Numbered from the stretch's first letter, positions 28,270 through 37,581 are shown. The stretch is 64,000 bases of DNA from Phycisphaerae bacterium (GCA_027078365.1 JALWYQ010000010.1:1-64000), one strand, 5' to 3'. Notes: generated by a model not told the origin, from the sequence alone. Numbers and translations are program-made.

Positions 28270-29202
28270 CTAATCTTTTCCCCGCAAATGATCATAACCG
28301 TACGCAACAAGAGGACTCTTATTACCATCAATACCAACTATCTCAATCGCTTCGTCTTTGGTGATTCTTCCGATAGCAGTAATATTAACTGGCAAATCCC
28401 ATTTCTCTTCTAGCTTCTCAAACTCTTCTGGGCTAACGGTAAATAAAAGTTCAAAATCTTCTCCATCACAAAGCGCAGACTCAAGAGGGTTTGCACTCTC
28501 TTTAGCCGCAGACGAAATCGGTATCGCCTGCGCATCCAAAATAGCCCCAACCCCGCTCAATCGGCAGATATGCCTAATATCGCTTCCAAGCCCATCGCTT
28601 ATATCCATCATACTGTTTATTTTTGCAAGCTCAGTTAATCGCAGCGCTTCCTTAACACGTGGAACAAAACTAAGATGACTACCGCTCAAGGATCCGCCCA
28701 AATCGCCAGTTACGCACACAATATCGCCAACCTGCGCGGTGGACCTCTTAACGGGGTAGCTATTGCCCCTCTTAGAGAGCATCGCAATATTAACAGCTAA
28801 CCTGCCAGCCTCATCTTGCCAACTAGTAATATCACCACCAATTAGAGAACAGCCAAACATATCAGCCGCTTTTAGAATTCCAGAATGAAGCTCTTTTAAA
28901 TCTTCACCGCTAAAGCTTCGTGGCAGAGCAACCGAAACAACCGCAGCAAATGGCAAGGTCGCCATAGCCGCGCAGTCACTTAAATTCACCGCCATAGACT
29001 TATACGCAATCTCTTCTAGCGAATGCAAAGACGTATCAAAATGTGTCCCATCGAGAAGCATATCTGTTGTTATCAACAGTTCAGAATCTAAAGCAAGATT
29101 CATCTGCGCCATGTCGTCGCCAATTCCAATTGGAAAATCTTTGGCGTCTAACTGCCTTGCCTTAGCAAAATAATCTGTAATTTCACTCTCTCGAGAAGCC
29201 AT
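28270..29202 (-). CDS. thiL: Thiamine-monophosphate kinase
   Basis: ATP-dependent formation of thiamine diphosphate. Family motifs: ESEITDYFAKA, the acidic metal site GIGDDMAQM, LLITTDMLLDGTHF, KSMAVNLSDCAAMATLPFAAVVSVALP, IGGDITSW, VTGDLGGSLSG and MMDISDGLGSD. 310 aa. The start codon is adjacent to the argH stop codon. Grouping with argH and tsaE appears to be a packing effect rather than a pathway. Confidence 0.94.
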   Translation of the reverse strand: MASRESEITDYFAKARQLDAKDFPIGIGDDMAQMNLALDSELLITTDMLLDGTHFDTSLHSLEEIAYKSMAVNLSDCAAMATLPFAAVVSVALPRSFSGEDLKELHSGILKAADMFGCSLIGGDITSWQDEAGRLAVNIAMLSKRGNSYPVKRSTAQVGDIVCVTGDLGGSLSGSHLSFVPRVKEALRLTELAKINSMMDISDGLGSDIRHICRLSGVGAILDAQAIPISSAAKESANPLESALCDGEDFELLFTVSPEEFEKLEEKWDLPVNITAIGRITKDEAIEIVGIDGNKSPLVAYGYDHLRGKD

Positions 29203-30585
29203 CTAGCCAAGCTCACTTTTCCAATACGCAATCCTCTCTTTGGCCTGAGAAGCCCCCGCCGCACCGGTACTGCTATATTCACGCACGACATTGTCTGCGC
29301 CTAAACTATCAAAAACATCAGATTCAATAGCTTCACTTGCAGCACGAAACTCCTCTATCGTTAGCTCACTAAGTTTGATCTCACGCTTCTCACACAGCGC
29401 AACAAGCCCGCCAACAATACCATGCGCCTCACGGAACGGAACGCCTTTTTTTACCAGATATTCTGCAAGAGAAGTTGCATCTAGGAAGCCGTCGTCAAGA
29501 TTCTTGGCAATCCTATCAACCCTAAACTCTGTATTAGAGACAATTGCAGTTGCCATCTCGACGCAGCTACTAGTTACATCTGCCGCCTTAAAAATGTGGA
29601 GCTTATCCTCTTGTAAATCTCGATTGTAAGTTGATGGCTGCGCCTTCATTATCATAAGCATTGCCGTTAAAGAACCAAATACAGAGCCACTCTTACCGCG
29701 AATAAGCTCAAGCATATCAGGATTACGCTTCTGCGGCATCATACTAGAAGATGTACAATACTTATCAGCCGTTTTAATAAATCCAAACTCTGTAGAGCTA
29801 TAAAGAATGAAATCCTCTGCAAGTTTAGAGAGGTGAGTCATAATTAGCGATGTTACAAAGATAAACTCCGCACAAAAATCTCTATCAGAAACAGAATCAA
29901 TGCTGTTGTAAGTGATATCAGAAAAGCCAAGTTTCTCCGCCACGCTTTGCCTGTTTAGCGGCAATGTGGACCCTGCAACCGCACCGCTACCAAGCGGGGA
30001 GACATTTAAAATACCACGACAATTTTCAAGTCTTTTAATATCGCGGCTAAACTGCTCAACAAAACTCAACAAATACGCCGCTATCACAATCGGCTGCGCA
30101 CGCTGAAGGTGCGTATAAGCCGGCATTAAACTATCTGTATATTTATCTGCAAGCTCAACAAAAGCAAGCTGGAGTTTCTTAACCTTTGCAACAAGAGCAT
30201 CTATTTCGTCGCGCATCCAAAGACGCATATCGGTTGCAACTTGGTCGTTTCGACTACGACCAGTATGGAGCTTTCTACCAATATCACCTGTTTTCTCTAC
30301 GAGTGCTGCCTCTATTGCCATATGGATATCTTCATAGACAATATCAAACTCCAATTTTCCAGATTCGATATCTTTTTGCACCTCAAGCAAGCCAGCCTTG
30401 ATAACATCAAACTCGCCCTCTTTAATGAGTCCTTCTTCACTGAGCATCTTAGCATGCGCGATAGAACCCTCAATATCATATTTATAGAGCCTTACATCGT
30501 AAGAGAGTGACTCCACAAAATTCATAGCCATTTCGTCTGGACCGCCAGATAGGCGTTTTTCCCAGCTCTTTTTAGTTTTTGCCAT
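29203..30585 (-). CDS. argH: Argininosuccinate lyase
   Basis: The last step of arginine synthesis. Fumarase/aspartase-fold motifs: TGRSRNDQVATDMRLW, YTHLQRAQPIVIAAYLLS, and the superfamily signature SSMMPQKRNPDMLELIRGK. About 460 aa from the ATG at 30585 (MAKTKKSWEKRLSGGPDEM), the usual start. First gene of argH-thiL-tsaE. Confidence 0.96.
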   Translation of the reverse strand: MAKTKKSWEKRLSGGPDEMAMNFVESLSYDVRLYKYDIEGSIAHAKMLSEEGLIKEGEFDVIKAGLLEVQKDIESGKLEFDIVYEDIHMAIEAALVEKTGDIGRKLHTGRSRNDQVATDMRLWMRDEIDALVAKVKKLQLAFVELADKYTDSLMPAYTHLQRAQPIVIAAYLLSFVEQFSRDIKRLENCRGILNVSPLGSGAVAGSTLPLNRQSVAEKLGFSDITYNSIDSVSDRDFCAEFIFVTSLIMTHLSKLAEDFILYSSTEFGFIKTADKYCTSSSMMPQKRNPDMLELIRGKSGSVFGSLTAMLMIMKAQPSTYNRDLQEDKLHIFKAADVTSSCVEMATAIVSNTEFRVDRIAKNLDDGFLDATSLAEYLVKKGVPFREAHGIVGGLVALCEKREIKLSELTIEEFRAASEAIESDVFDSLGADNVVREYSSTGAAGASQAKERIAYWKSELG

Positions 30586-30808
30586 AGTATTTACAACCCT
30601 TTCTACTCGTGGATTTGTTTTCTGAATTAGCGACACGATAATACGTTAGAGCCTTTGATATGTCAAAAACAAAACACAACATGCAAACCTTTGTGTTGAC
30701 TAGATTTAAGGGTAGCATTTCTATCTCAGTAAATCTTGACAAAATAGCGGAGAAGCTACGAAATAGAGAGTTTACCGTAGAACAAAAACAGTATATAATC
30801 TCATTTCA

Positions 30809-32173
30809 ATGGGCTATCTCGACAAAAACTTATTCAGTCAGCAAGAAGAGCAAAAGCTATCTGCAAACGCTCCACTCGCTGTGCGCATGCGTCCAAGGTC
30901 GCTAGAGGATTTTGTAGGCCAGCAACATTTCATTGGCGATGGCAAACTCCTGCGCAGGATGATCGACGCAAACCAGCTTACAAGCGTAATCTTTTACGGC
31001 CCACCTGGCGTTGGCAAAACCAGCTTGGCGAGAGTCTTAGCGAATATTTCAAACTCGATATTCACATACCTAAGCGCACCGGCGGCGAGCGTAAATGATG
31101 TGCGGTCGATTGTCTCTGCGGCCAAAGACGCCCTGATAACCAGTAAAAGAAAAACAGTCCTATTCTTAGACGAAATACACCGATTCAACAAGGCGCAGCA
31201 GGACGTACTACTCGACGATGTAGAACACGGAATAATCACTCTAATCGGGGCAACGACAGAAAACCCTTTTTTCAGTGTAAACTCCCCACTTCTTAGTCGT
31301 AGCACAACATTTAAATTCGAAGGCCTCTCGAATGACGATATAGTCAAAATTCTCACCAAAGCCATTGAGGACAAGGAACGTGGGCTTGGAAAAATGAATG
31401 TAAAGGCCGAGAGAGAAGCATTGGAATTTATCGCCGTCATGAGCGATGGTGATGCAAGAAAAGCCCTCAACGCCCTAGAAGTTGGGGTCCTTAGCCAGAA
31501 AAGAACGAAATTATCCGATAAGCTCATATTTGACATCAACTTAGCTAAAGAGTCCATTCAGAAAAAGTCGATTAATTACAATGGTTCAGGCGATACGCAT
31601 TACGACCTAGCCAGCGCTCTTCAGAAAAGTATAAGAGGCTCAGATCCAGATGCGGCGATTTATTGGTTAGCAAGGCTAATCGCTGGAGGAGAAGACCCGA
31701 GATTTATCGCAAGGCGCATCGCAGTATGCGCAAGTGAAGATATTGGCAACGCAGATCCAATGGCCACAGTCTTAGCGGCATCGGCAATCCAGATTGCAGA
31801 ATACGTTGGCATGCCAGAAGCGCAGTTGCCGCTCGCCCAAGCCGTAACGTACCTAGCATGCGCTCCAAAATCCAACGCAAGCGCAAAGGCAATATGGCAA
31901 GCAGTCTCAGACGTCAAAAATGGAAGAACCATTGAAGTTCCAGACCATATAAGGGATGCGCATTACGGCGGTGCCAAAAAGATGGGCTACGGCATCAATT
32001 ACAAATATCCTCACGATTATCCAAACGGCTATGTCGTGCAGGATTATTTAGGAACTGACACGGACGTAAAGTATTATATGCCAAAAGAATCTGGAAGAGA
32101 GAAGCTAATCAAGCAATACCTTGGGGAACTTGAGCGTATCAAGGCTGAGTCTAGAGAAAAAGGAAAACCTTAG
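30809..32173 (+). CDS. rarA: Replication-associated recombination ATPase RarA (MgsA)
   Basis: AAA+ clamp-loader-like ATPase acting at stalled forks. Walker A GPPGVGKTS (about 64-72), Walker B FLDEIHRFNKAQQDVLL, sensor IGATTENPFF, then the C-terminal tetramerisation domain (GSDPDAAIYWLARLIAGGEDP, RIAVCASEDIGNADP) and the MgsA tail HYGGAKKMGYGINYKYPHDYPNG. 454 aa. It begins a plus-strand gene run; the next gene starts one base after its stop. Confidence 0.95.
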   Translation: MGYLDKNLFSQQEEQKLSANAPLAVRMRPRSLEDFVGQQHFIGDGKLLRRMIDANQLTSVIFYGPPGVGKTSLARVLANISNSIFTYLSAPAASVNDVRSIVSAAKDALITSKRKTVLFLDEIHRFNKAQQDVLLDDVEHGIITLIGATTENPFFSVNSPLLSRSTTFKFEGLSNDDIVKILTKAIEDKERGLGKMNVKAEREALEFIAVMSDGDARKALNALEVGVLSQKRTKLSDKLIFDINLAKESIQKKSINYNGSGDTHYDLASALQKSIRGSDPDAAIYWLARLIAGGEDPRFIARRIAVCASEDIGNADPMATVLAASAIQIAEYVGMPEAQLPLAQAVTYLACAPKSNASAKAIWQAVSDVKNGRTIEVPDHIRDAHYGGAKKMGYGINYKYPHDYPNGYVVQDYLGTDTDVKYYMPKESGREKLIKQYLGELERIKAESREKGKP

Positions 32174-32174
32174 T

Positions 32175-32756
32175 ATGGCTGTAAAGTCAAAACAGACGCT
32201 AAGAAAAGAGATATCTAAAAGGTTGTCCAAAATATCAGATAGCGATTTAAGAGAAAAAAGCAACGCTATCTGCAAAAAGATAACAGAAACTAGGGAATTT
32301 AGAAACTCTCTTGTTGTTATGCTATATCTACCAATGCCACGAGAAGTAGATATCGAACCGTTAATTGAGATTTGTTGGCAAAACTCAAAGAGAGTATTAT
32401 TGCCGAGAATACTGTGGCAACAAAAAAAAATGATAGCCGTCGAGGTTGACTCTTCAGGCATCGAGCTAGAACCTAACCGCATCAAGAATCTTAGACAACC
32501 AGCTTCTCAAGATGCAGTTGATGAAAAAGAGATAAATCTCATAATAACGCCTGGGCTTGGCTTTGACATGCAAGGTAATCGACTCGGTAGAGGCGGCGGG
32601 TATTATGATAAGTTTTTTAGTAACAAAAATTTAAAAGCAATAAAACTTGCTGTTGCGTTTAGTGAGCAAATAGTTGATAAAATACCAACACAAGAACACG
32701 ACTCTAAGATAGACTGCATCGTAACAGACAAGGTGATGGAACACTTTGATAATTAG
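32175..32756 (+). CDS. 5-formyltetrahydrofolate cyclo-ligase
   Basis: Returns 5-formyl-THF to the active folate pool as methenyl-THF. 193 aa from the ATG at 32175: KQTLRKEISKRLSKIS, VVMLYLPMPREVDIEPLI, LIITPGLGFDMQGNRLGRGGGYYDKFF (the conserved GxGxGGGYYD-type loop), then VAFSEQIVDKIPTQEHDSKIDCIVTD. The track start at 32121 lies inside rarA and is rejected. Confidence 0.92.
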   Translation: MAVKSKQTLRKEISKRLSKISDSDLREKSNAICKKITETREFRNSLVVMLYLPMPREVDIEPLIEICWQNSKRVLLPRILWQQKKMIAVEVDSSGIELEPNRIKNLRQPASQDAVDEKEINLIITPGLGFDMQGNRLGRGGGYYDKFFSNKNLKAIKLAVAFSEQIVDKIPTQEHDSKIDCIVTDKVMEHFDN

Positions 32757-32777
32757 TAATACGGAGATTAATATAAA

Positions 32778-33947
32778 ATGCGAAACATTAGATACACTCC
32801 AAGGTCGCGTAGGAGAAGAAAAAGTAATACAACTCGCTTTATTACAACAATTATAATTATCGCCGCCGCTTATTTTGCCGTAAGGTGGATTTGGAAAGAA
32901 GAAGAACCAAAACAAGATTCAAAGCCTCAATCAATAGAGGCTAGTAGTACTACTCAAGAAAAGCCTGAGACTAGAGAGCTAGAGAGCAAACCTCAAGAGC
33001 CAAGATCGGTAACAGTTATCAAGACAGTATCCACAGAAGTGGTAAAAGAACCACTCAAACAACCTACCGACATCAGCGTTACTACAGAGGCGATTGCCAA
33101 AGCAGACAGTAATCAATCGACCAATCTAGCACCGCAGCCAGAAGCAACTGTGTTAGACACCCAAGAGAAGCTAGAAAAGAATGAGGCTGCCAAGAAACTC
33201 GTAGTCGCTGCCACAAGAGACATTCAAGACGGAAAGATTATTGCTGCAAGAACAAAACTAAACGAAGCATTGCGCATGCCGTTAACCAATACCCAAAGAG
33301 ATGCAATAAAGGAGAAACTCTCAGACCTATCAGAAATATGGTTATTTAGCGATAAGGTTCTGCCTGGCGACAACCTATGTAGCTACTACAAAGTCAAACC
33401 AGGCGACTTAATGAGCACCATCGGAAAAGAATATAATGTCCCTTGGGAGTTACTACTGAAACTAAACGACATACTACGCCCTGAAAATCTAAGGGCCGGC
33501 GAGAGGATTAAAGTCGTCAAGGGGCCATTCAATGCCATCATCTACAAAGACACATTCACCATGGATTTATACCTTCAACAGACATATGTAAAATCTTACA
33601 AAGTTGGCATTGGAATGGTCGGCAAAGAGACCCCAACTGGAACATGGGTAGTAAAAAACGACAAACTAATCTCCCCAAACTGGACAGACCAAGAAACGGG
33701 TAAAGTCTTTGACGCCACAGATCCAGACTACCCTCTTGGAAAACGCTGGATTGGAATCAAAGGCATTTCCGGTGATGCGGTAGGCAAACGTGGATTTGCA
33801 TTACACGGAACCAAAGACCCTGAAAGTATTGGAACTAGATGTAGCAGAGGATGTGTGCGACTCTTAAACAAAGACATTCTCGAAGTTTACGACCTCATGG
33901 TACCATTTAAATCGCGCATACAAATCAAAGACAGCTCAGTAGAGTAA
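32778..33947 (+). CDS. LysM and L,D-transpeptidase (YkuD) domain protein
   Basis: A peptidoglycan cross-linking or protein-attaching enzyme of the periplasm. It has a basic head (RSRRRRK), one membrane helix at about 20-38 (RFITTIIIIAAAYFAVRW), a long low-complexity E/S/T/P-rich linker to about residue 130, a helical segment, a LysM motif (YYKVKPGDLMSTIGKEYNVP) and a C-terminal YkuD catalytic domain with FALHGT and the cysteine motif CSRGCVRLL. The catalytic His and Cys are both present. Its presence agrees with the mur/ddl genes: this organism makes peptidoglycan. Confidence 0.9.
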   Translation: MRNIRYTPRSRRRRKSNTTRFITTIIIIAAAYFAVRWIWKEEEPKQDSKPQSIEASSTTQEKPETRELESKPQEPRSVTVIKTVSTEVVKEPLKQPTDISVTTEAIAKADSNQSTNLAPQPEATVLDTQEKLEKNEAAKKLVVAATRDIQDGKIIAARTKLNEALRMPLTNTQRDAIKEKLSDLSEIWLFSDKVLPGDNLCSYYKVKPGDLMSTIGKEYNVPWELLLKLNDILRPENLRAGERIKVVKGPFNAIIYKDTFTMDLYLQQTYVKSYKVGIGMVGKETPTGTWVVKNDKLISPNWTDQETGKVFDATDPDYPLGKRWIGIKGISGDAVGKRGFALHGTKDPESIGTRCSRGCVRLLNKDILEVYDLMVPFKSRIQIKDSSVE

Positions 33948-33948
33948 G

Positions 33949-34854
33949 ATGATTAGACCGCCGGTAAACAAAAAGTTAAGAATAAGTTCTTTTGGCATCT
34001 CAATATTCTTGCATATTGTGATACTGAGTATTTTTGCAGTGGCAACATTCTCCAGGGGGAAAGTATCTACAAATCAATACACAACACCACATGCAACAAT
34101 AACCAAGCTGCGCAAACAGTTAGCAAAACCGCAGATAATCCCAAAACCAAAAATCAAAGAGAAAATAACCAAGCTGCGCAAACAAAAGTTAAAGGAACTA
34201 CAAAACAAGAAAGTTGAAATCGCAAGCAATAAAATTGACGTAAATCTCGCCAAAGACATCTCTAAAGAAAAAGAGACCCGAGAGCTGAAAAACGAAGCTC
34301 TAAGCAACATTGAATTCTTTGGCAACCAGACATCTATGCGTAAAGTATGTTTTGTGGTGGATTGTTCGGGAAGTATGCTAGGACTCTTCAGAGAAGTACG
34401 CAATCAACTCAAGTCCTCCATTTCAGCATTAACCCCTGACAACTTCTTTGATGTAATCATGTTTCGAGGTACCGGACTTATCGAAATTGGAGACGGCGAA
34501 CTTTTAAGGGCTACCCCGAATAATATCAAGAGAGCCCTCAAAAGAATCGACAGATGCCCAAGACCATTTGGTTCACCCAATGCATTAGAGGCAATAAAAC
34601 GTGCAATTAGCCTAAAAGATAGTAGCGGAGCTCATGCAGACGTGATATATTTTTTAACAGACGGATTTGATTTCTCAAGCGACGAAAACGAAAACTTTGC
34701 CCTTGAAGTCAACAGGCTCAGGCTTGAGAATTCACCAAAAACGAGAATACACACAATTGGCTTCTGGACTAACAATAGAGACAAAGAAATGCTCAAACGT
34801 CTAGCGCAAACTAGCGGTGGAGAGTTCACTTATTTTTCAGGGAAGGCAAACTAA
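33949..34854 (+). CDS. TonB-like membrane-anchored von Willebrand A domain protein
   Basis: 301 aa. It has a short basic head, one membrane helix (FGISIFLHIVILSIFAVATF), then a Lys/Pro-rich periplasmic linker (residues 45-100) with the segment ITKLRKQ occurring twice, and a vWA domain with the MIDAS motif DCSGSM (about 138-143) and FLTDGFDF. The front half looks like TonB/TolA; instead of a TonB C-terminus it has a vWA domain. It precedes a TolQ/ExbB and TolR/ExbD pair in the same transcript, so it may be the energised effector of that motor. Function unproven. Confidence 0.78.
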   Translation: MIRPPVNKKLRISSFGISIFLHIVILSIFAVATFSRGKVSTNQYTTPHATITKLRKQLAKPQIIPKPKIKEKITKLRKQKLKELQNKKVEIASNKIDVNLAKDISKEKETRELKNEALSNIEFFGNQTSMRKVCFVVDCSGSMLGLFREVRNQLKSSISALTPDNFFDVIMFRGTGLIEIGDGELLRATPNNIKRALKRIDRCPRPFGSPNALEAIKRAISLKDSSGAHADVIYFLTDGFDFSSDENENFALEVNRLRLENSPKTRIHTIGFWTNNRDKEMLKRLAQTSGGEFTYFSGKAN

Positions 34855-34885
34855 ATTGAACAGTACGAACAGATACCAAAGCAGA

Positions 34886-35623
34886 ATGAAACAATTATTA
34901 ATCCTATCAATACTGGCAGCAACAAGCCAGAGCTGTTTTGCTGCCTCAGACGCATCGCACCATAGTAAATCGTTCCTAGATCAATTCGTACTCTCTGGCG
35001 GAATAATCGTCTGGGCCCTTCTTTTACCTATGAGTATTATGACGGTATATCAGATAATCAACAACCTAATGACAATTACAAGAAAAAAACTCTTGCCTCC
35101 AAACGAGGCTAGGGTAATCAAAAAATTGCTATCAGGAGACAACGTCATACTTAAATCTAAACAACTAGCCGACAATAAAGATATGGTAAGCATAGCAATC
35201 TATCGTGCTATAAACCAAGTTGGAAAAGAAAAGAGGAGAGGATATTACCGCGTCTTAGTTGCTGAATCACTTCAGGAACAAGCACTAGAATTAATGAGAA
35301 AAATCGACATTTTAAATATCATAGGAAATGTAGCTCCAATGATTGGGCTATTTGGTACGGTATTTGGAATGATTAGGGCATTCAATGGAATCGTCGAAGC
35401 TGGAGGCCAGCCAAGACCAGACCAACTCGCAGGCGGAATATCGCTCGCCCTAGTAACAACATTCTGGGGACTGCTTGTTGCAATACCAGCACTCACAGTA
35501 CACGGCGTATTCAAGAACAAGATTGAAGCCATTGCCAGCGAAGCCGCTATTGAATGCGAAAACGTACTCGATGCTATGAGTGCGTATATTGAAGGCGAAG
35601 AATACAAACCAAAGAGCGTATAG
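34886..35623 (+). CDS. MotA/TolQ/ExbB proton channel protein with signal peptide
   Basis: 245 aa. A signal-like N-terminus (MKQLLILSILAATSQSCFA) precedes the three-helix channel protein. Motifs: GGIIVWALLLPMSIMTVY (first helix), then LDILNIIGNVAPMIGLFGTVFGMI-type sequence and GGISLALVTTFWGLLVAIPAL (second and third helices, with the conserved Thr). It forms the proton channel with ExbD/TolR encoded directly behind it. Start: the ATG at 34886 gives a clean signal peptide, but a TTG at 34856, seven bases after GGGAAGG, is a real alternative. Confidence 0.88.
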   Translation: MKQLLILSILAATSQSCFAASDASHHSKSFLDQFVLSGGIIVWALLLPMSIMTVYQIINNLMTITRKKLLPPNEARVIKKLLSGDNVILKSKQLADNKDMVSIAIYRAINQVGKEKRRGYYRVLVAESLQEQALELMRKIDILNIIGNVAPMIGLFGTVFGMIRAFNGIVEAGGQPRPDQLAGGISLALVTTFWGLLVAIPALTVHGVFKNKIEAIASEAAIECENVLDAMSAYIEGEEYKPKSV

Positions 35624-36097
35624 ATGTTTCTAGACAAACTAAAAGAAAAATCTAATAGCAGCACAACATTCAACATGACCCCAATGATTGACGTAGTCTT
35701 TCTACTCATCATTTTCTTTATGTTGGTGTGTCAGTTTATAATCGCAGAAAACTTTGAAGTCAAAGTCCCTGATAAAATAGATAACTCAATTGTCAAAGAC
35801 TCCAGCACTGAAAAATCCTCAACCGTAACCGCAATGCTAAACGATGACGGCAGTGTTCTCTACGCAGTCGGCTCGGAGAAACTAGCAGACAACACCCAAG
35901 ACATTGCAACAACCTTAGAGGATATGATTAACCAAAACATCGAAGGCCTAGCCAAAAACGGCGGCAAAAGAATAGTAAACCTTAGAATCAGCGACCAAAT
36001 GAAATTCAGCGATTACAAATACGTCCTAATCGCAGTATCAAAAAGCAACGCGCAGGACATGCAACTAGCAGTATTCAAAGACCAAGCCCCGAAATGA
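35624..36097 (+). CDS. ExbD/TolR biopolymer transport protein
   Basis: 157 aa. The N-terminal membrane helix contains the family motif FNMTPMIDVVFLLIIFFMLV with the proton-carrying aspartate, followed by a periplasmic domain (RIVNLRISDQMKFSDYKYVLIAV). The ATG follows the channel gene stop with no gap. Last gene of the run from rarA; a second ExbD lies at 42.2-42.7 kb on the other strand. Confidence 0.92.
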   Translation: MFLDKLKEKSNSSTTFNMTPMIDVVFLLIIFFMLVCQFIIAENFEVKVPDKIDNSIVKDSSTEKSSTVTAMLNDDGSVLYAVGSEKLADNTQDIATTLEDMINQNIEGLAKNGGKRIVNLRISDQMKFSDYKYVLIAVSKSNAQDMQLAVFKDQAPK

Positions 36098-36120
36098 TTG
36101 CACACCTTTTCAACTGCTTT

Positions 36121-36160
36121 AACGCAAAAGACGCAAGAGGAACGCAAGGGACGCAAACGA
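36121..36160. repeat. Four-unit imperfect 10-bp tandem repeat (AACGCAARRG)
   Basis: Four consecutive decamers share ACGCAA: AACGCAAAAG, ACGCAAGAGG, AACGCAAGGG, ACGCAAACGA. A two-unit copy with one mismatch lies at 55844-55862, also between genes. Confidence 0.75.
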
Positions 36161-36272
36161 TAAGGACTAGAACAACTTTTTTTTAGCCCTAACCAAAACG
36201 AATCCACACTAGAAATTTGTTGCATTCCTTTTACAACCCATTTAGACTCTTTAAATAGACATTATGTAATAC

Positions 36273-36282
36273 TATGTTAGAT
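36273..36282 (+). repeat. Left 10-bp inverted repeat of the Shedu island
   Basis: TATGTTAGAT, an exact inverted match to ATCTAACATA at 38388. It contains GTTAGAT, which fits the integron core-site consensus GTTRRRY, and lies 21 bp before the Shedu start codon. Confidence 0.45.
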
Positions 36283-36303
36283 ATCTAAGAATGGTCACGC
36301 AAA

Positions 36304-37551
36304 ATGATTGAATTCAGAGAAATAAGTAACAAGGTTATTTTGTCCTACTCAAGCGAGCACTCTGGATCTGCATGGGTATATCGCGAGCTGGATGAAAATG
36401 ATCGGGTAAAGATAAGTCATGTGTTCTTATTTACACGAAACGAACTAATTTCCACACCTAATAGTGGCAATGAATATGCATCTGTCGAATTTGAAGTGGC
36501 AAATAAAGAAGGTGAATATTATTGCTTTCCAAAGGATATCTTATCACTTGAGCACGATCTTTATATTCACGAAGATATAGAATTGGAACAAAAACTGTTT
36601 GTAACAGTAAGAAACATATCAATTTTTCCAAAAATTGACCGAATGATTACGAGATCACTATATGTAGGTGGTAATAATGAAAACGCAGTTCCTGAATCAG
36701 TGTATAGAGGGTTACTCAAAAAGTTCCCCAATACATATGAATTAAACAGGTATGAATCTGCCCGGATTAGCAGTGTTTTGTCTTCATATTTAGATACGAA
36801 AGAGGACTACGAAGAACAATATCAAAAATATTTAAATAACAAAATCAGCAAAAAAGGTACAAATCTAGAGCTTAAGTTTTCTAAAATTGAGTTATTGAAA
36901 TATACCAGCTTGCTAGAAAAACTAAAATCTATGCTTAAAGATGAGGATTCATATTCAGAATCTCAATGGCAAAAAGAGCTTCTACAGATTATTTTACTAT
37001 TATATCCAAAATATATATACGTTTTCAAAGAAGCTCCTGTAAGAGATACATACAAAAATATCAACAGAAAGATCGACTATTTGCTGATCGACTCTAGCGG
37101 AAACACAGATATCATAGAAATAAAGAAACCATTTGATAAGTGCATTGTTACTGAGAGGACCTACAGAGATAACTACATTCCACTAAGAGAGCTTTCTGGG
37201 ACTGTAATGCAGATTGAAAAATATATTTTTTACTTGAATAAATGGGGTCGAAAAGGGGAAGAAAAGCTAACAAAGCACTACCAAGCTGATTTGGTGGAAG
37301 GTTTTCAAATTCGGATCACCAACCCAAGCGGCATAATCATTATGGGGCGTAACAATGGAATGACTTCTGCTCAAGAACAAGATTTTGAAGTTATAAAGAG
37401 AAAATATAAAAACGTTATAGATATTATCACGTATGATGATCTGATTCAAAGACTTGAGTTTGCAATAGCTAAGTGGACAAAAACACATAACAAAGTCATC
37501 CACCAGACCGCTACAGTTGCTAGCGATCCTTCCACATCGGGTGATGGCTAG
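36304..37551 (+). CDS. sduA: Shedu anti-phage defence nuclease SduA (DUF4263)
   Basis: 415 aa. The N-terminal 190 residues are a variable sensor-like region. From about 215 comes the Shedu C-terminal nuclease fold: ESQWQKELLQIILLLYPKYIYV, the PD-(D/E)xK-type core RKIDYLLIDSSGNTDIIEIKKP, then RTYRDNYIPLRELSGTVMQIEKYIFYL and a C-terminal strand region. Shedu is a single-gene anti-phage nuclease system. The last 20 residues (KVIHQTATVASDPSTSGDG) look non-globular because the frame runs into an attC-like palindrome. It sits between housekeeping genes with a membrane protein gene behind it. Confidence 0.85.
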   Translation: MIEFREISNKVILSYSSEHSGSAWVYRELDENDRVKISHVFLFTRNELISTPNSGNEYASVEFEVANKEGEYYCFPKDILSLEHDLYIHEDIELEQKLFVTVRNISIFPKIDRMITRSLYVGGNNENAVPESVYRGLLKKFPNTYELNRYESARISSVLSSYLDTKEDYEEQYQKYLNNKISKKGTNLELKFSKIELLKYTSLLEKLKSMLKDEDSYSESQWQKELLQIILLLYPKYIYVFKEAPVRDTYKNINRKIDYLLIDSSGNTDIIEIKKPFDKCIVTERTYRDNYIPLRELSGTVMQIEKYIFYLNKWGRKGEEKLTKHYQADLVEGFQIRITNPSGIIIMGRNNGMTSAQEQDFEVIKRKYKNVIDIITYDDLIQRLEFAIAKWTKTHNKVIHQTATVASDPSTSGDG

Positions 37552-37560
37552 CGTTAGTTG
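37484..37560 (+). repeat. attC-like imperfect palindrome between the two island genes
   Basis: The left arm TAACAAAGTCATCCACCAGA and the right arm TCGGGTGATGGCTAGCGTTA form an imperfect inverted repeat with unpaired bases, and about 25 bases lie between the arms. The outer ends are CATAAC and GTTAGTT, close to the integron R'' (RYYYAAC) and R' (GTTRRRY) boxes. It overlaps the last codons of Shedu and ends just before the next gene's ribosome site, which is where attC sites sit in gene cassettes. No integrase gene is in the window. Confidence 0.45.
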
Positions 37561-37581
37561 CCAAAAGGAGGCAGATTGAAC

